Shown: positions 43,576 through 56,269, counted from the first letter of the stretch. The stretch is DNA of 64,000 nucleotides from Cristatella mucedo (GCA_009760855.2 WPIO01000064.1:2248501-2312500), one strand, 5' to 3'. Translations and numbers: made by a program. The notes: a model not told the origin generated them from the sequence alone.

Positions 43576-44010
43576 TACCAGTGGCAGCTAACGGGTCAGC
43601 AGAGGGCCGCTTTGTGCAATAGGCCTGTTTCGTCGGTATTGCAGATATCGGATGCATCTAGCCTTTCAATCAAGGTGGGCAAGACGTTGGAAATCTAATT
43701 TTTGACTCTGCGACGATCTGCAGCAGCTCTTCCACTGCTAATCTTTATAAACAGTACGCCCATTTTAAAGACACTCAAGCCACTTTCTGTTGGAACCAAT
43801 TACGTACAACCAAGCATCACGGGTAGCTGCCGTGCCGTGCCGTGCCGTCTTCATCTTCATCGATGGGCCATTGATCGCAGCATTTTGCTGCAGCATTTGA
43901 TAGAACAGCTCCATCAGCGAACGGGTAACTTCTTCATTTGGACTTTTGCACTTTATTTTTCGCTTCAGATTCCCGTTGGTTAGCGCTTCATGACAAATCT
44001 GTTTTTCAGC
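43576..44010 (-). pseudogene. pogo/Tigger-type transposase, N-terminal part
   Basis: On the - strand, across frames: KSPNEEVTRSLMELFYQ, AAINGPSMKMK, LPTLIERLDASDICNTDETG and LLHKAAL. The AxNGPxxKxKA and DICNTDETGL blocks are hallmarks of the DNA-binding and first catalytic regions of pogo/Tigger transposases. Stops and frameshifts are present. It continues in the piece at 41,630-42,423. Confidence 0.85.
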
Positions 44011-45860
44011 TTTCTTTGCAGCTTTTTCTCATTGTAAGCATATTTCTTTTCGAAGCACTAGCCACGATAGTGCTATAAATAATTTAATTAGTAACTAGTT
44101 TTTAGCCCATCAAAAATGTTCGGTAGAAAACGCAGGCCGAGATATCGAGTCGACCGAGTACTGCAGCAGTAGGACTTTTAGCAAACTTGCATGCACCATT
44201 TTACCATCGGTTTCTCACCGGATTCACCACGATGTGACTGCTAGTCCCGTGAGAAAGTTGAATATTTTTTCTGGTGAACAGCCAGCCATCATGCCTGCAC
44301 TTTCATTTCAGTGTAGTGACTATGTTACCCGACGCTCAACCGAAAGCTTGACACTACCGGAAGTAATGGAAATGTGTTGATGCCTGTCGATAATTTGGGC
44401 CCCTCAGACAAAGTTCTGGCAAGACACTTGTCACCTCTTGCATTGACCCCCAGTGTCAGAGTCAAATACAGAGCAGCAGAAAATTGCAGCCGGCCCTCAG
44501 TCTGTGAGCCATACCCAGCACGACGTTCGCCAAGGGCAATGTGAAGCGCCTGGATAGAAATTAAGCTCTCTTAGGTTGCTTTACAAATTGGTTATGTTTT
44601 AAATATATACCGTTGCGGCATAGGAATAGGATAGCCATACACAAATGAACCGTGAACCTGAGATTCACATATGTAGCACCCAAAATCCCTTTAGGCGACG
44701 AGGCCCTAAACCATCAGAAGATAAATACAATTATTACCAATGAGACCTTGGCTAAAAGTCCGATGCCGCGATATGTGTTCAAGTTGGAATTGAAAAAAGC
44801 TCTGAATTCTTCAGCTAAAGCGTCTGCCAAATGCAGGAAGGGCAGGCTACAGAATTCTGTGCCTCCAATAGGGAACAGTCGAGACTAACGGTCCCAATCC
44901 GGCAAAGATGGCCGCCACACAGATGATGGGTTGGAGTAAAAGTATGCACCTGCAACATGAACCTGCATCCCGAATCCGTGTATTGGCTTGATTAATTCAT
45001 GTTGTCCAAAAAAGTCAAAGATTCGCGTACTGTGCGAAAGAAGTTGGCAACTAACAAGCACGGCGGCCCGAGTAACAAATTTTTTATCCCAGCCTTATGC
45101 GATAGCCTCACCACCACGACTGCTGACTACTGGCAAACACTGAAGCCAAGCAGAAAAATATCAGCATATATAACTGTGCTTACGACATACTAGACAAACC
45201 TTCGGGGTCATCGTCACGCTTAAAAAGCTCAAAACCGAGTAAATCGACGCCGTACCCCCAACATGGTCTCAGAGCACAAAAAATGCGATGACCTCGCTTG
45301 CGAATGTCTCGATGTGGCTGTATTTTGACAGCACGAAAGGCCTAGCCTGCATGGAACTCGGCACAAACATACGTGTTCTGTGATCGGCACATGATCGAGC
45401 ATGCTCGGTCACATTCACCATTTGCGATACAACAGGTTTTAAAAGTGAGTTGAGTGTGCAAGTTGCGATCAAGATCAGCTTTCCTTGACACCCATGGACT
45501 CGTGCGCATAGTACATCGCATGTCACTACCAGCCGGCAAGTAGAGGCCAGCGGTTGAAGGCACCGAGCGGGTGGAACCATTGCACACCGCATTGCACACA
45601 GCAGATCGGAGCCTTTCAGTGCTTTTGTGCAATCGCTTCACGACGAGCGATCGGTTGACTCGTCGAATCCAGCGACGGCGACGGCTTGCCGAGAGCAAAG
45701 TCTGCCGTCCCGAGTTGAAGGCGGTCGTCACCTCCCTCCCCCCCACTGATCCGCTGCCTCGTCTCCCTCGCGCCATGCCACTAGCACAAGAAAAGAATCG
45801 CCAGCCAGCAGGACCGCCGACGACGACGACGACGGCCAAAGCGCCGACGCATCCGGTGTT
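44011..45860. other. Unassigned DNA between the pogo relic and the CSTPP1 3' end
   Basis: A SINE/LINE tail fragment lies at 44,540-44,600 (gaagcgcctggatagaaatt). A 78-residue frame at 44,652-44,888 is not recognised. The part nearest 45,860 should include the CSTPP1 3' UTR. I found no clear polyadenylation signal for it. Confidence 0.5.
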
Positions 45861-47934
45861 TCAGGCGCCCGAGCTGTCATCGCTGTCCGTCTTGGAGTTG
45901 TCACTGCTGTCGTCGTCGTCGTCGCTGGCTCCCTTGCTTCGGCTGCCGCGCCCTGCCAGCCGCCTGGTCGCTGCCACCGCCTGCTTCCTTGCTGCTCGTG
46001 GCTTGCCACTGCTGGCCGGCCGGTGCCCCGCTCCGGACGCTGCTGCTGCTGGCGCCGATGACCCTGCCCCTGTCGCTTTCGACGCTTCCGAGCCGGCAGC
46101 ATGCTGATGCTGATGCTGCTGCTGCCCCGCAACGGCAGCAGCTTCACCGGGCTGCAGCACCGGCACGGGCTCATACCTGCAAGAAAGGTGTGCGACAGCG
46201 GCACGGCGACATCAGCCTCGTCTGTGATGGCATCCAGTCGGGCGTCACGAAATGCGAAGCAGGTGCTTGAGCGTGAGCGATCCGGTGCGAGTGGGTGCCG
46301 TGGGTGCGGGCGCTTACATTTCGATGTCCTTGTACAGATCGCCGGGTGCAGGAAGAGCGCCTACAAAGCCGCCGAGCAGAGAGAGAGTGAGAGAGAGAGC
46401 TGCAACAAAGGCAAAGCTGCACGTCGAGAAGGCCGCAGCGGGTCGCACGCGGCTTTATTGGCCAGCCGAGGCCGATGCGGCTGCCGATGCAAGCGATCGA
46501 ACACTGAGCAGATGAACCGGATGTTCGTGGGGTGCCAGGCCAGCTGGCAAAGGAGGACGTTGCCGGATGCTCGCACAACAGCGAGTACCTATAGCTGTAT
46601 TGACTTTTTCACTTTTGGAAATACCGACCAGGAATTCGTAGAATGTGACCCGGCTGGCAGCAGCCAGGACGTCTTGCATGGCCTCTGCCGGTGGAGTGCT
46701 GCAACCGCAGCAAACGTGTTCGCACTGCTGCTGGCAAGTGGTCATCAGCGGCCGGCGGCCGTCGGTGCAGTGAGGAATCCTGCTGCCACGGCAGCGGGAT
46801 TCCTCACTGGGATTCCACGCTTGCACTGCTGTGCCCGGAGCACGGCAGCGGGCCTTACCTATAGGTAGCCGCCGGCTTGTCGGCAAGCACCAGTAGAGCT
46901 TTAAGGTAGGCCGATGCCTCGATGCTGTCGCTAGCCGCATGTGCGTGGACGACGTGGCGCATCGTGGGGCCAGACGGCGGAGCCGCCGCCGCTGCTCCTG
47001 CGGCTGCTGTGGAGACGGCTTCCGCCGTCGTCGACGGGACGACGACGGCATCGCGCGGGCTCCTGTGCGACTGCTGGATGAGCAGCTGGTAGGTCTCGTA
47101 GCTCTTCTCGATGAACTCTGCATTAGTCGAGCCCCCCAAAGAAAAGAAACAAAGAAAAGAAATTATGCCGAGCGTGCAGAGTGAGCGAAGAGCCGGCCAC
47201 AGAGCGGAGCAAAGCAGTGAGAGGGAAGCAGTGACCGAGCAGAGAAACGGAGCTTGCCTGCCGTTGGCCAAGAGCTGGTTTGGTCCGTCGGTTAAGGTGC
47301 TTGCCCTGGCCAAGGTCTGGCTGAGGTCGTGGGCTCGAGCCCCGACGCATATGTGAAGCGCCTGGATAGAGATTAAGTTCTCTTGGGGCGCTATACAAAT
47401 GAATTATTTATTTATTTATTATTAATAACAGCGGGTGAAAATAGTTTGCCGGGTCATGGCTTGTTCACGAGTGCCAATATTTTGCAGCCCTCTCGTGACC
47501 ACAATCGACTGCCACTAGAACACACGCCGACCGAAGGAGACACATCTATGGTGAAGCTGCTCGAGTAGCAGCGATCGCTTTTCACTAATCCGGCTGGGGG
47601 GGCTGAGGTGGACGAGTACGGCTGTGGAGCATGTATGCTACTCACCGTGGTAATATATCTGCGTCTGAAAAGCATAAATGAAGTCGGAGAAGGAGATCAA
47701 ACAGTCTGTGGCATCTTCAATTAGTATGATTCTAAAACCGATCGGCGAATGAGCGATCAATATCGGTGAATGAGCAGAATAGCGGCCAGCTTTTTGGCGA
47801 CTGCTGCCGATGGTCCTGGAATACCAGCTGCTAGCATCGACTTGGGTGCAAATAACGCTTTCCTGAGCAGCTGAATGCAGCATATATCACCCGCTGTTTT
47901 ACCCACCTCATCCCAACAGAGATTATTGTGCCCC

Positions 47935-47997
<63 letters not shown>

Positions 47998-48042
47998 AAG
48001 CATCAACAGAGAAGCATCAGAGCGCCTACAAAGCCTCCGAGC

Positions 48043-48082
<40 letters not shown>

Positions 48083-51000
48083 GGCCTACAGCTCAATTGT
48101 AAAGTAACACAGCTAGCGCCTGCCTAACGATGGGGTAGGCATAGAAAGATTCGCTAAATCTTCAAATAAATTCTACAAGGCACCTCAAGGAGGTGAGCAG
48201 CTTGCTTTGCATGGTGCTGCTTAAATATCGACTAAAACACTCCTGATAAATCATTCTTGTCTATGTGATTCACAAGGTAGCAGTGGCACTTTTCTACAAT
48301 CGTTGATAAAAGGTAAAGAAAGGAGACCGGAGGTAATTACCTAGAACAGCAAAATCCAAGCTTAAAGTGCTGGTCGAACGAGGGGTGTTGGCTGTGGAGC
48401 AATATCTTTACATCACCAGATGAAACTTTGGCAAGATATCTAGCCACGGAGCATACTAGTGTCCTGATTCCTAAAAGGCTGGACAACTGTAACTTTTAAG
48501 CAGGACTGTCGATAATTGCTCCAGGCCCTACACCTAGTCTCAGATACAGAGGCAAGGTTGGTCATTGAATCCACGAAAAACCGGTCGTGTGTCTTTTAAA
48601 ATGGTAAAAAGTAAGGAATAAGGGTCGGAAAATTCAACAGCTTTATGTATATAAGCTAAGCTTGACTGATTTAACAGCCCCATTTATATAGCTGTAGCCT
48701 TTACGGCTATCACCACCGCTTGCAGTGGGCAATAAAGGATCGCCCACTGCAGGACTCGAATCCACGACCTGGGTCGTGAAGAGCGAGCCCCTTAGCTCCT
48801 GGGCTAGATATAGCATATAGCAGCAGACGAAACTTAACAGCTATTACCCTGCCTGCAGCAGGCAATATAGGACTGCCTGCAGCAGGACTCGAACCCCATC
48901 ATGGGTCGTAAAGTGCAAGCTCCTTAACACTGGGCACCGATCGAAAGGTCTCCCTTGCAAATGAAGCTGAGATGGTTCCTGATCAAACAGTAGACACAAG
49001 CCAAAAATCTTACTCTGACTTACAAGTTGGCTTGGCTACTCCAACCTAGCTCAACTGCTACATAGTTTCAGCCTTATTGCACCCTCTTGTCATCTGTGGA
49101 TGATAAACTAGCTTTCCCTGTCTTTTGCTTTAAGATTGTTAGCAAAATGATGCTTTTGTCGATTGTTAGTAAAATGATGCTATTGCTCTGCAGATCCTAT
49201 ACTTCGAAGCTCGCATCCAGAGGTCTATGTTCTTTCTTCTTTTGCCGGGTCTGAGATTTACTTTCCATCAGCCATTGGCTGCTACAGCTATGGTAATTAC
49301 AACTTCAAATTCCCTCATAAGTTTGCTAAACTTTTCACGGTCTGCTTGCTGGATGATATGTAGGCTGTTACCAACCGATTGCACATCAACAGCTGCTCGG
49401 GCTTTGGAAACAACATTAAAAAAAACCCAGTGCCTAGTCATCAAGGCTTTTCTGAGTTACAGAGAGAGTGAAGGAGAGAGAGTGAGAGAGACGTAGCAAG
49501 CACACATTCACCTATAGGCTATCCCTATGTATAGGGACAGCCATGACAAGGTCGGGAGGCATAGACTCTGTATGTGATGCAGGCAACCCCAAGTGCCAGG
49601 AGATGACTGAAATGCTGGACATAAATTTGTGACCCTCTGTTAAAAAATGTTTCCTTGTGTGTTGCTGTGTGTGTGACATCTGACTCCTGTCCTAGCTACG
49701 TTGATCAATTCTCATAACCCGTAACTGCATGTATTCGTGTATATCAGGCAGCATCTAAAGCATCATTGAGAAAATCAGGATGAAACTCGCGGTGTAATCA
49801 CCAACAATATAGCATACTCGATTTCTGGGTTCGCACTGCCACAGCAGTTCTTACCCAGAATACTGCGCTCAACAGATAGACCCTATGGTCAGCATGCCCA
49901 AAAGCTTGTGTACACCTCTGCTACATTATATGTACTATCGCTGGGCACTGTGATCAACGACAACCGACAGTCACTGGCCGTCAGCCAGTTATATTGAGGC
50001 CAGGAACACAAAAGCCAACAGTAGCTAAGGTCAGCATTATACTATAGCATCAGATTTATTCATAGCTCGTGGATCATAAGCAAACAAGGTACCTTGTAAA
50101 AAGTCAATGTCAGAGGTAATTCAACGGCTTCACGTATACAGCAACAGAAGAGCGCCTATCGCTCCCACTTTCAGTGAGGAACACGACTTGGGTCGTTAAT
50201 TACATGTACCTTATCCCTATGCCAAGGCCGTTGAGGCATTCTAACTTTTATTAATGAATCGAGGATTTATTTAGCACGAGTCTTGGCAGCTGCCATCATC
50301 GACCAGGTCGATGCAACATTACCCTACAATGTAATATCAAAAAACCTCATCGATCAATACGTAATCAAAAGCTCAGTGAACACCTTACCAGAAAGCAACA
50401 AAAACCGATTATACCAGACAGGTGAGAGAGTCAAAAACGTATTGTCGGCTTGAGACACTTCATCCCCGGATGCAAACACCCTAGCTACTAACCAAATATT
50501 GACCACACTAAAAAAAATCGGCTACTTGCTCTATGAGCACTGAATACTTCATGAGGTCTGAACACTACTGCATGGCCTACTGGCTGTCAGTCTTTCAAAG
50601 AAGCCGACTGACGAACCATTGAGATTTAGTTGAATGCAATTTCATTTTGCTAATCGAGAACAAGCAGTGCACTACAGCAGCTCTAAACACATCAACCTAA
50701 GCTGCCCTAGTCTCCTATGTCGGACGTGGTGGCTTCAGTTCCCGAGGACGAAACGACATAATAATCCTTTGGTGTTTAGTGCTGCATCAACACAGATCAC
50801 CAACATGTACATTTATATTTTTTGCATCCAAATAAAAAGGCTAGTCGACAATAACAATATTAGCCAATGCGACGACTAATCAATACCAAGTTCTGTTACC
50901 TCTCTGCCCTCTGTATGAGATCATATGGAAAGTTGTTGCATATCAAGCCAACGAGAGCATGATACTCTCTGGTCCTTAGCAAATCTACAACGGGGTGAAA

Positions 51001-52286
51001 ATAGGTAATACTGAGGGCCTTATCAGATTATTGTATCACAGTCGAAGCGCCAAAACTTCAGAAGAGACTGGTCGCTCGTTGACTGAGTACCTCCTTTCTT
51101 GCCGATTGATCCATAGCAGCGATAGAAAGTGCTCACAAAGCAAGCACGGTTCCGTGGTGTGGCCATGATGAACAGGAAGTCACGGAGCAGTGTATGGTTT
51201 CCATTTCGGAGACAGGAAAAGCTTCAAAGAACGCACAGATGTGATTCAATCAATAACACGAAACATGAATGCAAAACCGGGGGAGGGAGGTAATAATATT
51301 CATGTATAGTAACTAACTTCGGAACACCAATCTCTTAAGTCGTCTTTTTACTTACTAATCACTAAAAAACTTGATTGGCTCAACCTTGGGGTTTTCCTCC
51401 TTGTGAATCAATAGCTGTGCAACCGCATCTTCGATGTAGACAAGCAAGTGATGATGTGCTGCATAAGAACAGAGTCAATTACACTAGCCCAACGAAGCGG
51501 CACAGTTCATTGGGTATACATTAAGTAACTAGCTATAACGAAAGGGTGAATGTAAAAAGGATACCTAATAAACCTTTAAGTCGTTTACAGTAGACTACCG
51601 AAGGCCTTTTACACTCCAAGGTAGCTCGCACATCTATCATACAATGTCCAAATACGAAATCTCGTTATGCATTAGACCAATTTTCATTAGCGTGTGATCG
51701 CCTTCCTTATCACAGCGTTAAAAAAATTCTCAAGAGAAGACTTCTGATCGATGAAATAAAAGCGCTACGTTCCCCATACACACGATAGAATCATATGCAC
51801 GAAAGAAAGCAACCAAGAGAGCCGTTTTCGTTTATACTAGCCGGCCAAGAGTCTCAGACTGACGAATTTCTCCTAGTGGCAAAATAATTAATCATTAAAC
51901 ACGCTTTTTCCTACTTGGATTGGGTTCGGAAAGTGCAGTATACCCACACGAATGCGCGATGATGCGTACAGGAATGACAAATGATAAGGGGAACGGAGAC
52001 CGCAGGAAACAATGGTTTACAGTAGTCAAGACGCGTACAGAATATGCAAGAGATATAAATTTGCGTGAACTCTCAATCAATAGCTAAGACTGCACTCTAT
52101 AATTAAAAAGAGCTAGAAGAACAACACAGTCGATTCGACAGTGGTGGAGCTGAAAGGGTGTCTCTGGCTGAAAATGTAGCAACCGATCTCAACATGCCAT
52201 ACTTGACGAGAAACAATACTTTGGATCAATTTTTATTTACCGAGATACTGTTCTGGTGTCATATGCAAGCTGTGCCTGCCGGACAT
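45861..52286 (-). CDS. CSTPP1: CSTPP1 (C11orf49) orthologue, centriolar-satellite tubulin polyglutamylase complex regulator (9 coding exons)
   Basis: In vertebrates this protein tethers the tubulin polyglutamylase complex to centriolar satellites. Coding exons, in - strand order: 52286-52241, 51458-51356, 51221-51091, 50984-50900, 47731-47646, 47117-46859, 46698-46589, 46360-46318, 46176-45861. They total 1,179 nt (392 aa; human 331) and phases agree at all eight junctions. Collinear matches to the human protein include LVYIEDAVAQLL, NRACFVSTFYRCY, REYHAL, DATDCLISFSDFIYAFQTQ, RVTFYEFLVGISK and GALPAPGDL. The chosen ATG (52286-52284, A at -3) gives MSGRHSLHMTPEQYLA, close to the human N-terminal length; a second in-frame ATG lies at 52262. 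Insertions relative to human are a poly-Ala/Thr stretch in exon 6 and an enlarged last exon with a basic Gly/Ala/Arg part and an acidic DDDDDSSDNSKTDSDD end. Human also ends acidic. Identification rests on remembered homologues. Confidence 0.92.
46768..46809 (-). repeat. 20-bp inverted repeat in a CSTPP1 intron
   Basis: Arms 46768-46787 and 46790-46809 are reverse complements apart from one position that can form a G-U pair; the loop is 2 nt. The hairpin lies 70 nt upstream of the exon 7 acceptor at 46698 in intron 6 (46858-46699), on the transcribed - strand. Confidence 0.8.
47273..47425 (+). mobile_element. tRNA-derived SINE, family 1, antisense in CSTPP1 intron 5
   Basis: Head agctggtttggtccgtcggt, then ttaaggtgcttgccc, B box gtgggctcgagcccc, tail gaagcgcctggatagagatt and aagttctcttggggcgct, then (TTTA)n. 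It is well preserved and lies opposite to CSTPP1. Confidence 0.88.
47938..48078 (+). repeat. (AG)n microsatellite in two blocks
   Basis: AG runs at 47,938-47,994 and 48,046-48,078 flank a short segment repeated in part (agaagcatca; cagagagaaag). Confidence 0.9.
48668..48945 (-). mobile_element. Two adjacent tRNA-derived SINE copies, family 2
   Basis: B boxes on the - strand are GGATTCGAGTCC (48763-48752) and GGGTTCGAGTCC (48896-48885). The left copy has the full tail (cagccccatttatatagctg) and the (tgcagtgggcaat) stem. The right copy has the gcctgcagcaggca palindrome. Both are in CSTPP1 intron 4, in the sense direction. Confidence 0.75.
48985..49200 (+). mobile_element. Decayed family-2 LINE fragment
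   Basis: Frames give QKSYSDLQVGLATPT, then ALLHPLVICG and DDKLAFPVFCFKI, a degraded version of the family-2 C-terminal block (LxxLRSxVDNKLAVPFLxLK). Confidence 0.55.
50130..50240 (-). mobile_element. Degraded tRNA-like SINE
   Basis: Keeps gtatacagcaacagaagagc at the tail side and gaacacgacttgggtcgtta near the B-box position. The B box itself is lost. Confidence 0.4.
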
Positions 52287-52789
52287 CCTTCGCAAGGTGC
52301 GCAGCCAGAACCAGCAACCGACCAAGGGGGATAATCAGCGTGTGTCACCGCGTCCGGAATCCATGACTCCTGGGCTTCCGGTGAATCCGATGGCGGCGCT
52401 TCCGTCAGGCGGCCCGCCTCCTGAGGGGAGGATGTCTCAATAGGCATATCGGCATAAGCACGCTATCTATCTGTAAATAGTGAGAGGCTATAGTCGAGAT
52501 TATTTTTCGAGGCTTTTATGGCATAAACTCTAAAACATACTTGCTTATTTACGAGGAATCGTCCGCGAGTGCGCAGACGACCTCCACTCGCAATAGCTGG
52601 ATTATTGGAAGCTCTCTAACTGCATGATGCAAAAGTGAGGGCTGTTGCACTTAAGAAATTGTTAGTGGATTATAAATAGATGGTATAGGCTATCTCTTTA
52701 CAGCCGTTGGCTTACAGGCTAGAATCCAATGTGTTTCTAAACTTGCAAAGCAAGTGCTAAACATGCGCCGCAAATCATGAGAAAAAATA

Positions 52790-52965
52790 CGAGCTGATTT
52801 AACAGCCTCTTTGTATAGCGGCAGAATACCCTTAAAGGCTATCGTAACCGCTTGCAGCGGCACTTAAGGATCGCCCACCTCGCAGAGTTCGAACCCACGA
52901 CGACGGGCCGATGTCATGAAGAGCAACCTCCTTACCTAGGGTGCAATAACGGCAACAGCCCTGGT
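52790..52965 (-). mobile_element. tRNA-derived SINE, family 2
   Basis: B box GGGTTCGAACTC (52896-52885) on the - strand, stem gccgctgcaagcgg, tail gctgatttaacagcctcttt/gtatagcggcag. It lies upstream of the CSTPP1 start codon. Confidence 0.75.
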
Positions 52966-53394
52966 TATTAATTACGACGTCTTGCTTGTTTTATCTTTCA
53001 CACTTACGATATTTATCGTTAAGTAAACCAACGCTAAAACAAAGAATCCGAAATATTGGCTACAGTACGTTTAGCCACTGACTTGGTACCCGGCTTTGGC
53101 GGCAACGGAAAGCGAATATTTGCTTCAACCTCCGTTAGCCAGAGCGTCTATTTGCCCCAATAGACGGTTACCAAAAATTAGCCTTTTGGTTTTCATCTAA
53201 TGGCAGAAAAATTAAGGGCGGTACTTTAGATACAGAATACTAACTCACATACCTTCCTCAAATAAACGACGTACGACCAGGGTCTCGTCGAATTTTTTTC
53301 GAATTCTGACGGTACTCGTCGGACGCCGGAAGTTTCTCTTTAGAAAGAATGCCTATCACTAACTAGAATCGGCTCAAATGCGAGCACAGAGCTA
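52966..53394. other. Unassigned DNA upstream of CSTPP1
   Basis: No feature recognised. Confidence 0.5.
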
Positions 53395-54050
53395 TAATGA
53401 TAAACAATACTTGCAAATTTGCATAGCGCTCTTAGAGAGCTACACCTCTTTCTAGGCACTTACATATGCCGTAAAGGAAGGAAGCGTGTCGATCGGTTAG
53501 TGATAAAATTTGCAAAAGAATTTCAGCAGGAGTCGCACGCAAAACGCTACTTTGCGGAGCGCAGATAAAATGCCGCGAGAACTTGCAGCAGCAGCATTTT
53601 AGCTTTTTCTAGCTTTGGGAGCGTGCGTCATTTCAGGCACCGTCTCCGAAGGATTGGATAAAACAGGGTAGCACAAAACCGACTCGAGCCGGGAGAGTGG
53701 GTGGTGCCATGCCTACCCTGATTGGGAGCTCGTAGTTCGGATAGGTAAGCTTGAGCGAGAGAATTAACCTCAAAATGAGTGGCGAAAACCTCTGAATGTG
53801 ATAAGCTGCTTGAAGGGAAGCCATGCAGCTCGGTGAGAAGTGGCGCGATGCGGCAACTGCGAAGCTCACGACGTACGATTCTAGCTGGATTTGTGTTGCA
53901 CCAACTAAAATAGTCTTACTGCACAGACATGAAGACCTGCAGGTACTGAGTTACAGAAGTTGGGATGAGATCTCATAACAGGATGAACCAGCTTGGCTTT
54001 GTTTTTATCTAAGCATGTGATAAGTTAAGCAATAAGCAAGCTAGCACTAG
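53395..54050 (-). mobile_element. Old family-1-like LINE 3' end
   Basis: Tail gcatagcgctcttagagagc with ctctttctaggcacttaca at the left. From 53,740 the + strand reads gcgagagaattaacctcaaa, gcagctcggtgagaagtggc and gcggcaactgcgaagctcac. This follows copies B and D in the same order but is heavily diverged. It may represent a different subfamily. Confidence 0.75.
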
Positions 54051-54859
<809 letters not shown>

Positions 54860-55154
54860 GGTCCTCACAGTATTTGCTCGATCCGTGTGCATTGTTCCTC
54901 GCCTACTTATACATGTTCGCGCCCTTTCTTTATTCCATGTGCGTATGGACAATAGCTCTGTTAAGATGCTATATACAATTATTATAATTATAAGCTCGGA
55001 ATCTGCCAGCCGTTCGAGTGCACTAGGTCGGCCAACTGAGGCTCCTCATAACCGGAGTAGCCGCTGACCAGGCCGAGTCCGAGTACTACCACGACACCGG
55101 AACTAGCTGACTCCCTGAAAAAGTGTTGTCATAAGGTAGTTCTGGATGCTCGTT

Positions 55155-55700
55155 AATGTAATGTAATGTAATGTATCTCCGTCAGTAACTCCACAAAGTC
55201 ATAAAGACCATGTGGGTGTTACGCAGGAGAGTTTTGTATAGCGCACTCACAGTCTAAGCGGCTTTCGGTACGCATTCGGTAGCCAACAGACTTACGCAAC
55301 AAAGAGAAAGTGGGAAGCATAGCAGAGTCAGGAGAGCAGTTGAGGTAGTGAGTAGCATAGAAGTAGCAGTTCAGGACCGCTGAAAAAGATGTGCCATAGT
55401 CGGCAGTTGGATAGTAGATGTCGTTGCGTAAGAATTGTGGAAGCGAGTTCCACAGTCTAGGACCTGCAGAGCTAAAGCTTCCGTCGCCAACCGTCTTTAA
55501 GCGGAGGAATGGAACAGCTAATTTATTGTCCACACAGGACCTGAGGGCGCGAATAGGCTGAAACTGATGCAGCAGTTCAGCTAGGTACGAAGGAGCCAAG
55601 CCGTGGCGGGCCTTGTGGGTCAGCGTAAGAACTTTGCTCTGTATCCTTTGCTCAACCGGCAACCATCCTAGCTCTTCCAGCAAAGGTGACACGTGTGACG
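55155..55700 (-). mobile_element. Family-2 LINE 3' end with (CATTA)n tail
   Basis: On the - strand: VSPLLEELGWLPVEQRIQSK, ARHGLAPSYLAELLHQFQPI, DNKLAVPFLRLKTVGDGSF and SFSAVLNCYF. A 3' UTR follows, ending in four CATTA-type repeats at 55,155-55,172. The frame is intact over 157 codons, so this is the best-kept family-2 C-terminus here. Confidence 0.88.
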
Positions 55701-56269
55701 GCGATTGTGTATATCAATAGCGGACAACTATTATGGTCTCGGTCGCGATGAAATTCATGGCTGCACTAGCAAATCGATTCAAATCAACGAGCTGCATTAT
55801 CTATAGCCTCCCGTGATTATTCTGGTAATCTTGTTCAGGCCGGCAGACCAGGCGCTTCATGCCCACCGTTTTTACCGTTCACCTAATAGGTATCGTGCAT
55901 ATGTGACAAAGATAGCTTTTACATACCAAGAGAAAACTCAAGAACCAATACTGTAAGTTTAATGTGAATACATAGAGACCAAGTTTGTAGACGGCGAGAC
56001 GACTACCGAGATGAAAAAAAATAAGCTGCATCAAAACTCAGATCCTCTCGTTCTGCCAAACGGCCGGTACTCCAGGAACTACTAAGCTACGTTGCATGAA
56101 AGGGCTACGGTCTAGATTATGGTCACTGAATTATGTAAGGCATGATGCAGTCATTTTAAACACACGGTCGGGTTCTAGCCCACTTGTTAAACGCCGAGGG
56201 GATGGCGAAGAGGTCCGATCAAGACGACAGCAGGCCATATAGAAAGCAGAGCCGAAGCGGCGGGAAGAC
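55701..56269. other. Unassigned DNA
   Basis: No feature recognised before the start of LINE copy E. Confidence 0.5.

Larger units (their letters stand above)
47645..50899 (-). other. CSTPP1 intron 4 and exon 5 region, repeat content
   Basis: Intron 4 (50899-47732) is the largest of this gene. It holds tRNA-like SINE relics on the - strand (48,668-48,945; about 50,130-50,240), an (AG)n block at 47,938-48,078 and a decayed family-2 LINE piece at about 48,985-49,200 on the + strand. A segment at 50,560-50,600 on the - strand resembles an exon by chance, but the real exon 4 is at 50984-50900. Confidence 0.7.

Noticed and set aside
50545-50600. A - strand segment reading DLMKYSVLIEQVADF, considered as CSTPP1 exon 4
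   Set aside because: It resembles the expected sequence but is followed by a stop with no usable donor. The segment at 50984-50900 matches the family far better, with proper splice sites and phase.
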